A stretch of 64,000 nucleotides of DNA from Paenibacillus sp. 453mf (GTDB taxonomy: Bacteria; Bacillota; Bacilli; Paenibacillales; Paenibacillaceae), in contig NZ_FPAC01000001.1 of assembly GCF_900116105.1 (NCBI RefSeq), forward strand, positions 300,862 to 364,861, read 5' to 3'. Position 1 is the stretch's first letter, and each line of letters begins with the position of its first letter. Of this stretch, positions 36,443 to 45,531 are shown one piece after another. The notes under the pieces are model-generated. The model did no database searches. It worked only from the letters and a program-made list of their open reading frames with translations, and was not told where the DNA came from. A program made the position numbers and the translations under genes.

Positions 36443-36913
36443 ATGACAAACGAAGAACTACAGGCTTGGATTGAGCGAATATCTATGGATAGCTTCGGTG
36501 TGCCTTTTCGGCATGAGGCTGTCTTTAACAAACGCTTGACGACAACAGGCGGCAGATATATGCTGCGCAGCCATCGTATTGAGATTAATCCGCATCAGTT
36601 GGCGGTGCATGGTGTTGATGAGGTAGAGAAGATTATTAAACATGAACTATGCCATTATCATTTGCATATCCGTGGAAGAGGCTATAAGCATCGTGATCCC
36701 GAATTCAAACAGCTGTTAGCTCAAGTAGGAGGGAGCAGGTACTGCCAGGGCTTGCCCGGCGGTAAAGCTCGCAGAACACTTCCCTATAAATATGAGCTGA
36801 TCTGTCAGAGCTGCTCGCAGGTGTACAAGCGTAAGCGTAAAGTGGATGTTCGCAAATATCGCTGTGGACGCTGCAGTGGCAGGCTCAAATTATCGGAGCT
36901 GGCGAAGGCTTGA
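36443..36913 (+). CDS. SprT-like zinc metalloprotease-type protein (YdcK family)
   Basis: About 156 residues. The zinc motif HELCHYHLH (HExxH) is near residue 73, and a C-terminal zinc ribbon is formed by CQSC and CGRC. SprT/Spartan-type proteins cleave DNA-protein crosslinks in eukaryotes; the bacterial role is not established. The start is either ATG 36443 or GTG 36434. The stop overlaps the -35 box of the tRNA promoter that follows. Confidence 0.9.
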   Translation: MTNEELQAWIERISMDSFGVPFRHEAVFNKRLTTTGGRYMLRSHRIEINPHQLAVHGVDEVEKIIKHELCHYHLHIRGRGYKHRDPEFKQLLAQVGGSRYCQGLPGGKARRTLPYKYELICQSCSQVYKRKRKVDVRKYRCGRCSGRLKLSELAKA

Positions 36914-36938
36914 CTCTCGCCTAAACTTTTGATAAATT
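36910..36938 (+). promoter_or_regulatory. Promoter of the tRNA-Asn/tRNA-Ser unit
   Basis: TTGACT (36910-36915), 17 bases, TAAATT (36933-36938); it overlaps the end of the sprT-like gene. Confidence 0.6.
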
Positions 36939-36956
36939 ATTAATTACAGCTGACGT

Positions 36957-37032
36957 TCCCTGATAGCTCAGTTGGTAGAGCACTCGACTGTTAATCGAGT
37001 TGTCACAGGTTCGAGTCCTGTTCGGGGAGCCA
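36957..37032 (+). tRNA. tRNA-Asn (GTT)
   Basis: 76 bases. Full cloverleaf: acceptor TCCCTGA with TCGGGGA (one wobble), D-arm GCTCAGTTGGTAGAGC, anticodon loop CTGTTAA, T-arm with GGTTCGAGTCC. CCA is encoded. Confidence 0.97.
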
Positions 37033-37033
37033 T

Positions 37034-37122
37034 GGAGAGATACCCAAGTGGCTATAAGGGGACCCTCTGCTAAGGGGTTAGACTGCGTAAGCGGTGCGAG
37101 GGTTCGAATCCCTCTCTCTCCG
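37034..37122 (+). tRNA. tRNA-Ser (GCT)
   Basis: Class II tRNA of 89 bases with a long variable arm (TGCGTAAGCGGTGCG region). Acceptor GGAGAGA pairs with TCTCTCC, anticodon GCT, T-arm GGTTCGAATCC. After the discriminator G the genome reads TCA, so CCA is not fully encoded. Its 3' end from base 37108, with the terminator, is repeated 147 bases downstream. Confidence 0.96.
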
Positions 37123-37138
37123 TCATAAAGAATAAAAG

Positions 37139-37159
37139 AAGCCCGTGAGGGCTTTTTTT
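37139..37159 (+). terminator. Terminator of the tRNA-Asn/Ser unit
   Basis: AAGCCC, GTGA-type loop, GGGCTT and a T run. Confidence 0.85.
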
Positions 37160-37177
37160 GATTTATGACTTGAAGAT

Positions 37178-37259
37178 GGGATGAGAACCCATAGGGGTTC
37201 GCCGGAGCGTAAGCTTCGATAGGTAAACATCGCAGTCTCGACCGAAGGGAGAGTATCCC
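37178..37259 (+). ncRNA. 82-nt tRNA-adjacent structured element, copy S (after tRNA-Ser)
   Basis: Runs from GGGATGAG to ATCCC, which pair to close the element. Inside are hairpins GAACCC-ATAG-GGGTTC, CGGAGC-GTAA-GCTTCG and TCTC...GAGA. It matches the element at 39374-39455 base for base in length and at roughly four of five positions, with changes that mostly keep pairing. It ends in a second copy of the tRNA-Ser 3' end and its terminator. No function is known to me; it is called from repetition and predicted pairing. Confidence 0.6.
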
Positions 37260-37314
37260 TCTCTCTCCGTCATCAATAATAAAAGAAGCCCGTGAGGGCT
37301 TTTTTTGATTTATA
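37255..37314 (+). repeat. Second copy of the tRNA-Ser 3' end and terminator
   Basis: Repeats 37108-37167 with about three mismatches, including ATCCCTCTCTCTCCGTCAT exactly and a full second terminator (37286-37306). The period is 147 bases. The second copy lacks the rest of the tRNA. Confidence 0.9.
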
Positions 37315-37387
37315 GAACATGAAGGATGATAGGCGAACCCAAGGGTTCGCCATTTTGTTGTGATAGAGCAGCCTTAGTAATATCAAA

Positions 37388-38269
37388 TTAAGATAAGGAT
37401 GACTCCAAATTCATGCCGGCCAGCTTACGTTCAATAGCGTAGGCAACGCCATTCTCAATATTGGTAAGTGTAACCTCTTTGGCGATAGCCTGAATGTCCG
37501 GGTGTGCATTGCCCATCGCGACGGAGCAGCCTGCAATGGTAAGCATGGATACATCATTATTGCTGTCTCCAATAGCCATTGTATTTTCCAGCGAAATGCC
37601 GAGCCTAGCAGCCAGTTTCCTCAGCGCATTTCCTTTAGAAGCATCTGGATGCTCAACTTCAAAATTGTGATCTGCTGAAATGACCATTGTCACCTCTGGA
37701 TTATTCCGAAATTTCGCACGTCCGAGCTCAAGCTTCTGTTTATCAAAGGAAAGAGACAAGATATTATAAATTTCCGCATCCTCTGGAATGCTGAGATAAG
37801 AAGGGATACGCACGATACCTGTTTGTTCATATTGCTTCTCTGCCATACGGAGCAGGCGGTCCAGACTTTCTTCCGGATTCGCGCTTAAGGCCCGGTCAAT
37901 TTCTATAGACATGAGCTGATGGCCTTCATTTGGCGAGTAAATCGCTTGGTCAGTGAGGACTTCATAATAGAACTGGTTCTGATCAAGCCATTCCAGCACG
38001 GACATGGCTGTATTTCTATCCATTGGAATGGATTCCACTCGGTTTGAATTCTCATCATGCGTTGTAGCTCCATTCGCGCCGATAACCGGTGTATTGATTC
38101 CAGCTTCTTTACATATCGCTTTGACGTCAGCATGAGCTCGCCCTGTGGCAATCGTGACGTGTACACCGAGGTTTTGAGCTTTGCGGATAGCATTTGCATT
38201 TTCTTCACTAATCTTACTGTCCCTGTTTAGCAGTGTTCCGTCCAGATCTATAGCAATAAGTTTAATCAT
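37388..38269 (-). CDS. Cof-type HAD-superfamily phosphatase
   Basis: A 293-residue hydrolase of the Cof/IIB group acting on sugar phosphates or pyridoxal phosphate. Motif I is LIAIDLDGTLLNRDSK (nucleophile and acid/base Asp), motif II VTIATGRAHADV, motif IV GDSNNDVSMLTIAG. ATG 38269 (AGGAGG upstream) is favoured over a longer frame from 38386 that would overlap the DeoR gene. It shares TAATG with the upstream deoR-type gene, so the two are coupled. Confidence 0.92.
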   Translation of the reverse strand: MIKLIAIDLDGTLLNRDSKISEENANAIRKAQNLGVHVTIATGRAHADVKAICKEAGINTPVIGANGATTHDENSNRVESIPMDRNTAMSVLEWLDQNQFYYEVLTDQAIYSPNEGHQLMSIEIDRALSANPEESLDRLLRMAEKQYEQTGIVRIPSYLSIPEDAEIYNILSLSFDKQKLELGRAKFRNNPEVTMVISADHNFEVEHPDASKGNALRKLAARLGISLENTMAIGDSNNDVSMLTIAGCSVAMGNAHPDIQAIAKEVTLTNIENGVAYAIERKLAGMNLESSLS

Positions 38270-39042
38270 TATATAACCTCCTGATCGTCGTCGGGAATTA
38301 ACACTTCGACCTGATTTTTTTTGAAAAAATCGAGCATTTCTTTGTCTGGAGAACGATCTGTAATAATGATGTCGACCATGCTCCAATCTGCGAATCGGTA
38401 AAAATAATTACGCCCGAACTTCGAGTGATCCGCGAGCACAATGACGGTATCGGCTTGTTCCATCATCTTGAACTTTACCTTACCTTCTTCATCACCGGAG
38501 CTCATGCCATCGGTTGTCACACCACCTACACCTATAAAAGCCTTCTCGACATGATAGTTGGATAAGGTTTCAATGACGGAGGCGCCATAGACATAACGAT
38601 GCTCTTTATGCAGTATTCCTCCCAGGAGCCTGATCTGAATGAAATCTTTATCTGATAGCAGGTCTGCTGAGTTAATGGAATTCGTAATCACGGTGCAATC
38701 TTGTGGATGTAAATATTCGGCACAGGCCTGAACTGTAGTTGAGGAGTCCAGAATGATCCGATCTCCCTTGCGTACTAAAGCAGCGGCTAGACGGCCGATC
38801 GCCTTTTTCTCATCCGACACCGTAATCAGACGGTCCTTATAATTTTTAAATTCCTGAATCGGGGAGGGGAGCAGTGCGCCTCCTCTGGTGCGTACAATGA
38901 GATCCTGCTCTTCAAGCTTGATAAGATCTCGTCTTGCTGTATCCCGGGACACGTCAAAGATCGAGCATATATCTTCTATGGAGATTCGACCTGACTTGGC
39001 TAGATGATCCATGATAAGCTGCATGCGTTCTTCCTGATACAA
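38269..39042 (-). CDS. DeoR/GlpR-family transcriptional regulator
   Basis: A 257-residue repressor: N-terminal helix-turn-helix (RISIEDICSIFDVSRDTARR, then RTRGGALLP) and a DeoR C-terminal sugar-phosphate sensor (LDSSTTVQACAEYL, ITNSINSADLL, GGVTTDGMSSGDEEG). It is coupled to the downstream phosphatase, whose substrate may be the inducer. That link is inference. Confidence 0.92.
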   Translation of the reverse strand: MYQEERMQLIMDHLAKSGRISIEDICSIFDVSRDTARRDLIKLEEQDLIVRTRGGALLPSPIQEFKNYKDRLITVSDEKKAIGRLAAALVRKGDRIILDSSTTVQACAEYLHPQDCTVITNSINSADLLSDKDFIQIRLLGGILHKEHRYVYGASVIETLSNYHVEKAFIGVGGVTTDGMSSGDEEGKVKFKMMEQADTVIVLADHSKFGRNYFYRFADWSMVDIIITDRSPDKEMLDFFKKNQVEVLIPDDDQEVI

Positions 39043-39216
39043 GCGGATACCTCCTTACGTTGATGCATCGTTATAAGTTATTTTAAGTCAAGTTAAGCAA
39101 TTATGCAACAAAAATGACTTACCAAGCTTGTTAACATGCATTATTCTGCATCAATATGGAAAAATATAGAGAATAATTTCGATTTATAATTTTTTTGTTT
39201 TTTTGAAAAAAAGGGC

Positions 39217-39246
39217 TTGTCAAATGCTTTATTTATTTGATATACT
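39217..39246 (+). promoter_or_regulatory. Promoter of the tRNA-Glu group
   Basis: TTGTCA (39217-39222), 18 bases, TATACT (39241-39246), 34 bases before the tRNA. Confidence 0.75.
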
Positions 39247-39279
39247 CTAAAAGTCGCCAATGAGCGATCGAGAAATTAA

Positions 39280-39351
39280 GGCCCGTTGGTCAAGGGGTTA
39301 AGACACCTCCCTTTCACGGAGGTAACAGGGGTTCGAATCCCCTACGGGTCA
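39280..39351 (+). tRNA. tRNA-Glu (TTC)
   Basis: 72 bases. Acceptor GGCCCGT with ACGGGTC, anticodon loop CTTTCAC, T-arm GGGGTTCGAATCCCC, discriminator A. CCA is not encoded. Confidence 0.96.
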
Positions 39352-39373
39352 CTTTAAACTTTAGCTTCGATTG

Positions 39374-39455
39374 GGGATGAGAACCCATAAGGGTTCGTCG
39401 AAGCATCAGCTTTGGGAGGATTGCATCGCAGTCTCGAACGAAGAGAGAGTATCCC
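39374..39455 (+). ncRNA. 82-nt tRNA-adjacent structured element, copy G (after tRNA-Glu)
   Basis: Same layout as the element at 37178-37259: closing stem GGGAT/ATCCC, here extended to GGGGAT/ATCCCC (39373-39378 with 39451-39456), hairpins GAACCC-ATAA-GGGTTC and CGAAGC-ATCA-GCTTTG, and the conserved segment CATCGCAGTCTCGA. It runs into a second copy of the tRNA-Glu 3' end. Read as protein it gives part of a spurious frame; that frame crosses two tRNAs and is not a gene. Confidence 0.6.
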
Positions 39456-39472
39456 CTACCGGTCACTTTAAA
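39451..39472 (+). repeat. Second copy of the tRNA-Glu 3' end
   Basis: Repeats 39337-39358 (ATCCCCTACGGGTCAC plus TTTAAA) with one mismatch. The period is 114 bases. Confidence 0.9.
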
Positions 39473-39529
39473 TTTATCCAAGCTTTATGTACCTCGCATA
39501 GTGGCATACAACATTGGATTACTCAGCAA

Positions 39530-39605
39530 GAGCCATTAGCTCAGTTGGTAGAGCACCTGACTTTTAATCAGGGTGTCGAAGGTTCGAGTCCTTCATGGCT
39601 CACCA
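39530..39605 (+). tRNA. tRNA-Lys (TTT)
   Basis: 76 bases. Acceptor GAGCCAT with ATGGCTC, D-arm GCTCAGTTGGTAGAGC, anticodon loop CTTTTAA, T-arm GGTTCGAGTCC, CCA encoded. Confidence 0.97.
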
Positions 39606-39616
39606 GTTTAATATTT

Positions 39617-39699
39617 GCGGTCGTGGTGGAATGGCAGACACGCTATCTTGAGGGGGTAGTGGGTGTATACCCGTGGAGGTTCGAGTCCTCTCGACCGCA
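39617..39699 (+). tRNA. tRNA-Leu (GAG)
   Basis: Class II tRNA of 83 bases, acceptor GCGGTCG with CGACCGC, anticodon GAG inside TTGAGGG, variable arm TGGGTGTATACCCG. Identical to the copy at 53472-53554. CCA is not encoded. Confidence 0.96.
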
Positions 39700-39714
39700 T
39701 CCTAACTAGTGAAG

Positions 39715-39750
39715 GAGTCTTACGTGTTTATACGCGTAAGACTCTTTTTA
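39715..39750 (+). terminator. Terminator of the Glu-Lys-Leu tRNA group
   Basis: GAGTCTTACG (39715-39724) pairs with CGTAAGACTC (39735-39744), then T5. Confidence 0.9.
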
Positions 39751-39819
39751 TGTTCTGTCGATGCTTATTGTATTGTATATACAAGCTTGAACCAAGTGCT
39801 TACTGCTAAATCGTACATC

Positions 39820-39871
39820 GAAAAAAGGACTATTTCTTGATGCGTCGTAGCTGCCTCAAGAAATAGTCCTT
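39820..39871 (-). terminator. Terminator of the DegV gene
   Basis: A 16-base perfect stem (39825-39840 with 39856-39871); read leftward it ends in a run of T. Confidence 0.9.
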
Positions 39872-39912
39872 CTCTTATCTTAACTCGAATAATAGATTAG
39901 TTCCGGTTGAGC

Positions 39913-40755
39913 TTACCCGCAATAATAAACAAAGCCGATTGCTCCTACACCGGTATGCGTACTAATAATGGGAGAGGTATAGCTGATATCAACATCCTTA
40001 TGACCTGTCAGATCCAAGATCGCCTGCTTCAGCTGCTCTGCCAATTTATGACCTTCTGCATGGGCGATTCCTACTTTATGAATGGTCTTGCCTTTCACAT
40101 CTTCTGCAAATTGTTTAGCCAAATGTCTGACGATTTGGGCGTGACTGCGCAGATTGACGACAGGTGTATATTTTCCCTCTGACAGGGTAGCTATCGGTTT
40201 AATATGAAGCAGAGAGCCGATGAGACCCTTGCTCTTGCCGATACGCCCGCCCTTCACGAGGTTCTCGAGGGTATCGACTGCGACAAATAGCTTTGTCTGA
40301 TTGCGGATTTCGGTAATCCGATCGACAATCTCAGAAGTCGTCTTACCTTCTGCGGCCCATTCTGCTGCTTCAAGCACCTGAAACGAGAGACCCTTCGAAA
40401 TGTATTGGGAATCTATAACGGTTACTTTGGCACTGGACATCTCGGCAGCCATTTCTGCTGAGCGTACCGTGCCGCTTAAGCTGCCTGTCATGTGAATAGA
40501 TATAATTTCATAGCCTTCTTCATGAAGCCTGTTGTAACGCTCCAAAAACTCGCCAGCTGAAGGCTGAGAGCTCTTTGGCAGCTCACTGCTTTGCTTCATT
40601 TTTTGAATAAATTGTTCCGGGGTGATATCGATCCCATCGATATAGTTTACACCATCAATAGAAAAGGAAAGAGGCACCACTTCGATGTCATGCTTCTGAA
40701 TGACGGATTGAGGTATATCCACTGTAGAGTCCGTCACAATCTTAATTTTCTTCAT
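39913..40755 (-). CDS. DegV family fatty-acid-binding protein
   Basis: A 280-residue protein of the FakB/DegV family, which presents fatty acids to the FakA kinase. VTDSTVDIPQSVIQKHDIEV, MTGSLSGTVRSAEMAAE, TLENLVKGGRIGKSKG, and THTGVGAIGFVYY at the C-terminus are family marks. GGAG precedes ATG 40755. Monocistronic. The fatty acid specificity is not readable. Confidence 0.93.
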   Translation of the reverse strand: MKKIKIVTDSTVDIPQSVIQKHDIEVVPLSFSIDGVNYIDGIDITPEQFIQKMKQSSELPKSSQPSAGEFLERYNRLHEEGYEIISIHMTGSLSGTVRSAEMAAEMSSAKVTVIDSQYISKGLSFQVLEAAEWAAEGKTTSEIVDRITEIRNQTKLFVAVDTLENLVKGGRIGKSKGLIGSLLHIKPIATLSEGKYTPVVNLRSHAQIVRHLAKQFAEDVKGKTIHKVGIAHAEGHKLAEQLKQAILDLTGHKDVDISYTSPIISTHTGVGAIGFVYYCG

Positions 40756-41012
40756 TCATTCACTCCTTATGCCAAAATCCAGACAGATCTATGTGTTTCA
40801 CGTGATTCAGCTTATCCTAAAGTTCGAATAGGCGTGGTTGTTTAGCACTTTGGCTCAATCTATCTGGACATTTATATTAGTATATACGAGCAGGCATATT
40901 AGGTTCAAATGGAAGGCTGAGGATGGAATCTGTGTGTGATATAATATGGAATTATTGTGAATTTTATTTACAAAATCAACTACATAATGACATAACTGGA
41001 AGGCGGTCTTTT

Positions 41013-41393
41013 ATGAATTCGATTTATTCACGAATTGAGGAATTGATTAATAAACGAGGGATGACAAAAAAAGCCTTCTGCGAGGAACTCAAGATTAGCA
41101 CCGGGAATCTGGGTGACTGGAAACGGGGAAAGTCCGTACCAAGTACGACCAAGCTGATTGAGATTGCTGCCTTTTTTGATGTCAGTCTGGACTGGATCAT
41201 GGTCGGGAGAAGTAAAGTGATCATTAAAGAGCAGAATATGACTTATAAGACGGGAGATTATCCAGAAGGGCATACTGACAGTACAATTTCAGAGTTAACG
41301 GTAAAGGAGCAGGAATTCATTAAGGAATATATCGAATTCACCCGTTATCGGAAGCAGAAGCGAGCTGACATAGGCACTGACGAATCTTCTTGA
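41013..41393 (+). CDS. XRE-family helix-turn-helix regulator
   Basis: A 126-residue protein: an N-terminal Cro/C1-type HTH (SRIEELINKRGMTKKAFCEE, STGNLGDWKRGKSVPSTTKL, FDVSLDWIMVG) and a C-terminal region of about 60 residues without known motif. ATG 41013 follows GGAAGGCGG; a longer frame from 40923 has no ribosome site. It is single, with no phage genes around. Confidence 0.88.
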   Translation: MNSIYSRIEELINKRGMTKKAFCEELKISTGNLGDWKRGKSVPSTTKLIEIAAFFDVSLDWIMVGRSKVIIKEQNMTYKTGDYPEGHTDSTISELTVKEQEFIKEYIEFTRYRKQKRADIGTDESS

Positions 41394-41420
41394 AAATAAT
41401 ATTAATATATTATACATAAC

Positions 41421-41460
41421 AGGCCATGATTTGCTTTGCAGCAGATCATGGCCTTTATTT
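41421..41460. terminator. Bidirectional terminator between the XRE gene and ureD
   Basis: AGGCCATGAT (41421-41430) pairs with ATCATGGCCT (41445-41454). Confidence 0.8.
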
Positions 41461-41464
41461 GACT

Positions 41465-42352
41465 CTATTTTCTAAATTGCAGCGGAACCTTACCTATTAT
41501 TGCAGGTCTGATTTGATTCCACAAAGAGATGCAAAATTCCTGAAGCTCGTAGGCTGCTCTCCCGAGCATGCGTACGGCGATCCCTTGTCCACCTGCGAGA
41601 AGGGTTGCACCTGCTAGAATGCCACCGTTCGCAGGAAGGTCTTCACGTATAGCAGCAAGTTCCTTCTGTCCAATATTCTCTCCTACGATCCATAAAGCAG
41701 CCATGTGCGTATAATCGAGCATGCCTGATAGGTTATTCACTTGCTCATGACCAGGCTCTAGAGAGAATCGATCCCAGACAAGGAGTTCTTGCTTCTTCCA
41801 TACCTCTGTGTGGCCTTGGAAGTGAATGAAGTCAAATTGCTCTCCGCGGTGCACCCGACCAGCTGACCACACATCTGCATAGACCAGGGTGGAGCTCTCA
41901 CCGAGATGGAATGATGTCGTCAAGGTGGAACGGCTTCCGGCAAAAGGGATGACACATTCTGGGAAATACTCAAGTATTGCACCTTGCTCCAAATGAAAAG
42001 TATGGCTTACAGAGGAAGGGAGTGTCGGGGTGGGATGCAGTCTCGTAGCCGAAGTACTTGTGAGAACAACATGAGCTCCTTCCTTGAGCAGCCAATTGGA
42101 ATCATACTCATCCCCATTCATCACACCGGGTGATACATCTGAGGTGTATACACATAGCTCTCCGTCACTGCCGGGAAGGCGAAAGGTCCGGCTGATTCTC
42201 AGCGGCACGGCATGATATCGGTCCGTAATATAAGTGAGGCCACCTTTGTTCTCAAAGGTGGCATACAGCTCACTTCGTTTCATACCGGACGGATACAGGT
42301 CTGTCCGCTCTTCTGATCGAAGATTAATGGGAGTGCTGATGGCCATGTTCAT
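41465..42352 (-). CDS. ureD: Urease accessory protein UreD
   Basis: About 295 residues, the scaffold that docks UreF-UreG on apo-urease for nickel insertion. [20 protein letters not shown] and [12 protein letters not shown] mark the N-terminal region, [17 protein letters not shown] follows. The start is uncertain: ATG 42352 and 42346 lie within the His-rich end of ureG, ATG 42286 is also in frame, and none has a clear ribosome site. Coupling to ureG translation is likely. Last gene of the operon. Confidence 0.88.
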   Translation of the reverse strand: MNMAISTPINLRSEERTDLYPSGMKRSELYATFENKGGLTYITDRYHAVPLRISRTFRLPGSDGELCVYTSDVSPGVMNGDEYDSNWLLKEGAHVVLTSTSATRLHPTPTLPSSVSHTFHLEQGAILEYFPECVIPFAGSRSTLTTSFHLGESSTLVYADVWSAGRVHRGEQFDFIHFQGHTEVWKKQELLVWDRFSLEPGHEQVNNLSGMLDYTHMAALWIVGENIGQKELAAIREDLPANGGILAGATLLAGGQGIAVRMLGRAAYELQEFCISLWNQIRPAIIGKVPLQFRK

Positions 42353-43043
42353 GATCGTGCTGATGGGCAGCAGCTGCCTCATCATCCATGAATTGGTGCT
42401 CAAGCCAATGGATAATTTCGGATACGCCTTCACCGCTCATCAGATTGGACATTACATAAGGGCGGCCTTCACGCACTTTTTGCGTATCTGACTCCATGAC
42501 GCTGAGGTCTGCGCCAACGAATGGAGCGAGGTCGGTCTTGTTGATGAGCAGGAGGTCCGAACGAGTAATACCAGGGCCGCCTTTACGAGGGAGCTTCTCA
42601 CCTTGTGCTACATCTATAATGTAGATAAACACATCGGCCAGTTCTGGGCTGAAGGCAGCGGACAGATTATCTCCTCCACTCTCAATAAAGATCATTTGCA
42701 GATCTTCGAAACGTTCTTGCAGCTCCTCTACGGCTTCGAAGTTCATGGAAGCATCCTCGCGAATAGCGGTATGCGGGCAGCCTCCAGTCTCAACACCGAT
42801 AATGCGGCTGCTATCCAGAGCATTCTGACGAAGAAGAATTTCGGCATCCTCTTTGGTATAAATATCGTTGGTAATTACTGCGATGCTGTAACGGGTGCGT
42901 AGTGCCTTGGACAGTTTTTCCACAAGGGCCGTCTTGCCGGAGCCTACCGGACCGCCGATACCGATCCGCATGGGACGACTGTGGTCAAACGGAATTCTCT
43001 CCCAGTTTGCGTGATGCTGATGATTTGAGCCTGTTCCACACAT
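42324..43043 (-). CDS. ureG: Urease accessory GTPase UreG
   Basis: A 239-residue SIMIBI GTPase powering nickel delivery. [17 protein letters not shown] is the P-loop, the CPH metal-binding motif lies in [16 protein letters not shown], and [13 protein letters not shown] the guanine-specificity loop. Both ends are His-rich ([16 protein letters not shown] and [13 protein letters not shown]), a built-in nickel store that may make up for the missing UreE. ATG 43043 is preferred: AGGAGG abuts ATG 43052 but is nine bases from 43043. Confidence 0.96.
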   Translation of the reverse strand: MCGTGSNHQHHANWERIPFDHSRPMRIGIGGPVGSGKTALVEKLSKALRTRYSIAVITNDIYTKEDAEILLRQNALDSSRIIGVETGGCPHTAIREDASMNFEAVEELQERFEDLQMIFIESGGDNLSAAFSPELADVFIYIIDVAQGEKLPRKGGPGITRSDLLLINKTDLAPFVGADLSVMESDTQKVREGRPYVMSNLMSGEGVSEIIHWLEHQFMDDEAAAAHQHDHEHGHQHSH

Positions 43044-43080
43044 ATGAATCATCCTCCTAAAATTTATGGATACATCTAAA

Positions 43081-43779
43081 TTAAGACATAAACAATCTGG
43101 CCGGCAGTGTTTCGTGCCTCATGGCGTAAATTTCTTGAGCAAAACTATAGCTGCTCATCCCCATAGGGTCGGTATCTTTGACTGCGTTCCAGGCTGCTTC
43201 GATATCAAGAATGAGCTCCTGGATCAATCTCTGCGCTTCAGTCTGGCCTATCGGCATAAGCCGTAACGCACTGTTTACATATGCTGTGACAGCGGTATAC
43301 AAATGCCCGGTTACTGCTTCATCCAAACCAATCTCCAGTCGAAAGGCGATATAGGCATGCACTGTCGGCAGACAACATAGAGCACCATGGTCCCGAACGG
43401 AGATATCGAGCAAATCAAGCTCTAGATCGGGGTATATGCTTCGTGCCAGCTTCATCAGACGCTTTCCCATTTTGTGTGAGCTCTCTCGCAGCTCTCTTGG
43501 AGAGCGCTGGGCAAAGAGACGTTTGTCATAGAGGGCGATTCCTACAGGGTTGTTATTCGCTGCTGCCTCGTACACGCCCTTCATGGCAAGCCCGTCTAAT
43601 CGGGTGAGACTCCCGGTCAGCTGGCTGCGAATGAATGAAGCGAGTTCTTCGCTTGTCCGGATTACCCCTTCGGCGGTATAGGTTTCGAGTCCCGAAGAAT
43701 GGGAGAAGCCTCCTATGGGAAGTGCCGAATCCAGCAGCTGTGCGTATCTTAGTAATTTAATCGTAGAGCTGGTCTGCAA
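43081..43779 (-). CDS. ureF: Urease accessory protein UreF
   Basis: A 232-residue helical protein that joins UreD and UreG and gates GTP hydrolysis. [32 protein letters not shown] and [11 protein letters not shown] are conserved. The start is TTG 43779, preceded by AAGGAAGTGG. A second UreF homologue is encoded at 52456-53154. Confidence 0.94.
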   Translation of the reverse strand: MQTSSTIKLLRYAQLLDSALPIGGFSHSSGLETYTAEGVIRTSEELASFIRSQLTGSLTRLDGLAMKGVYEAAANNNPVGIALYDKRLFAQRSPRELRESSHKMGKRLMKLARSIYPDLELDLLDISVRDHGALCCLPTVHAYIAFRLEIGLDEAVTGHLYTAVTAYVNSALRLMPIGQTEAQRLIQELILDIEAAWNAVKDTDPMGMSSYSFAQEIYAMRHETLPARLFMS

Positions 43780-43812
43780 TATGTCACCACTTCCTTAAGT
43801 CTGATGAGCTGA

Positions 43813-45531
43813 TCAGAACATAAAATATCGCTGTGTCATCGGAAGACTCTCCGCAGGCTCGCAAGTAAGCGGCTCTCCGTCTGCTTTGACTTCATATGTT
43901 TCGGGATCAACTTCTATGACCGGCGTGACATTATTGTGGATCATGTCCTTCTTGGTCACGCTTCGGCAGCCTTTAACTGCCTCAATACGTTTAGTCAAGC
44001 CAAGCTGTTCACCTATGCCTGCTTCTTTAGCTGCTCGGGAGACGAAGGTGATCGAGCCTTTTTGCAGCGCTTTACCGAACGAACCGAACATAGGGCGGTT
44101 AAACACGGGCTGCGGTGTCGGTATGGAGGCGTTCGGATCACCCATCTGTGCCTGGGTTATAATGCCGCCCTTCAGCACCATCTCTGGCTTGACTCCAAAA
44201 TACGCAGGGCTCCATAGCACAAGATCTGCCCATTTGCCGACTTCAACTGATCCGACAATATGACTGATGCCGTGAGCTATTGCAGGATTAATTGTATACT
44301 TGGCAACATAACGTTTAATCCGGTCGTTGTCCGATGGTGAATTCTCGCTGATCGAGAGCTTGCCGCGCTGCTTCTTCATCTTGTCGGCGGTTTGCCAGGT
44401 ACGAATAATGACTTCGCCTACCCGTCCCATAGCCTGAGAATCCGAGCTGATGATACTAAATACGCCGAGGTCGTGAAGAATATCTTCAGCCGCAATGGTC
44501 TCTGGACGAATCCGTGAATCAGCAAAAGCAACGTCCTCAGGTATGGATGGATCAAGATGATGGCACACCATCAGCATGTCCAGATGTTCTTCAATCGTAT
44601 TACGAGTATAAGGTCTGGTCGGATTGGTGGAGGATGGGATAACGTAGTTCTCTCCGGCAGCACGAATGATATCAGGCGCATGTCCGCCGCCCGCTCCCTC
44701 TGTATGATATGTATGGATGGTCCGGCCGTTAATTGCGGCAAGCGTGCTCTCCAAGAATCCAGTCTCATTGAGTGTATCCGTATGAATTGCGACCTGTACG
44801 TCTTGCTGCTCGGCTGCAGTCAGACAAGCGTCGATCGCAGCGGGTGTTGTGCCCCAGTCTTCATGCAGCTTCAGTCCGATGGCACCTGCCTTGATCTGTT
44901 CGATGAGCGGTTCCGTTGTGGAGCTGTTGCCTTTGCCAAGGAACCCGAGATTCATTGGGAATCCTTCCGCAGACTGCAGCATCGTATGAATATGCCACTC
45001 GCCTGGAGTGCAGGTTGTGGCTTTGGTGCCTGTAGCAGGTCCGGTTCCACCGCCGATCATCGTCGTAATACCCGAATTGATGGCGGTACGTATCTGCTGT
45101 GGTGCGATAAAGTGAATATGTGTGTCTATTCCTCCAGCAGTTATGATATGCCCTTCGCCGGCGATAATTTCCGTTGCTGCGCCAATAACGAGAGCAGGAT
45201 CGACACCGTCCATCGTATCCGGGTTTCCGGATTTCCCAATGCCGCAAATAAACCCATCTCGAATACCGATATCCGCCTTTACAATACCCCAATGGTCTAT
45301 GATGACGACGTTTGTAATAACAGTATCCGGTGTTCCTTGGCTTCGCAGTGCAGAAGCCGATTGGCCCATGCCATCGCGAATCACCTTGCCTCCGCCAAAC
45401 TTGCTCTCATCACCATATACGGCATAATCCTTCTCGATTTCTGCCCACAGTTCCGTATCTGCGAGTCTGATGGCATCACCTGTTGTCGGACCGAACATGG
45501 ATGCGTATTGCTCACGAGTCATCTTTTTCAT
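43813..45531 (-). CDS. ureC: Urease alpha subunit
   Basis: A 572-residue catalytic subunit hydrolysing urea to ammonia and carbamate. The nickel-bridging carbamylated lysine is in [11 protein letters not shown]; metal ligands [14 protein letters not shown] and [16 protein letters not shown]; the mobile flap is [23 protein letters not shown] 45531 overlaps the ureB stop (ATGA). Confidence 0.98.
   Translation of the reverse strand: MKKMTREQYASMFGPTTGDAIRLADTELWAEIEKDYAVYGDESKFGGGKVIRDGMGQSASALRSQGTPDTVITNVVIIDHWGIVKADIGIRDGFICGIGKSGNPDTMDGVDPALVIGAATEIIAGEGHIITAGGIDTHIHFIAPQQIRTAINSGITTMIGGGTGPATGTKATTCTPGEWHIHTMLQSAEGFPMNLGFLGKGNSSTTEPLIEQIKAGAIGLKLHEDWGTTPAAIDACLTAAEQQDVQVAIHTDTLNETGFLESTLAAINGRTIHTYHTEGAGGGHAPDIIRAAGENYVIPSSTNPTRPYTRNTIEEHLDMLMVCHHLDPSIPEDVAFADSRIRPETIAAEDILHDLGVFSIISSDSQAMGRVGEVIIRTWQTADKMKKQRGKLSISENSPSDNDRIKRYVAKYTINPAIAHGISHIVGSVEVGKWADLVLWSPAYFGVKPEMVLKGGIITQAQMGDPNASIPTPQPVFNRPMFGSFGKALQKGSITFVSRAAKEAGIGEQLGLTKRIEAVKGCRSVTKKDMIHNNVTPVIEVDPETYEVKADGEPLTCEPAESLPMTQRYFMF

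Noticed and set aside
39371..39709. 112-codon frame covering the tRNA-Glu-linked element, tRNA-Lys and tRNA-Leu
   Set aside because: It runs through two tRNA genes; the frame is open by chance and the RNA features explain the sequence.
36957..39750. CRISPR array or integrative element suggested by repeats near tRNAs
   Set aside because: Only two copies at separate loci, no regular spacers, no cas, integrase or phage genes.
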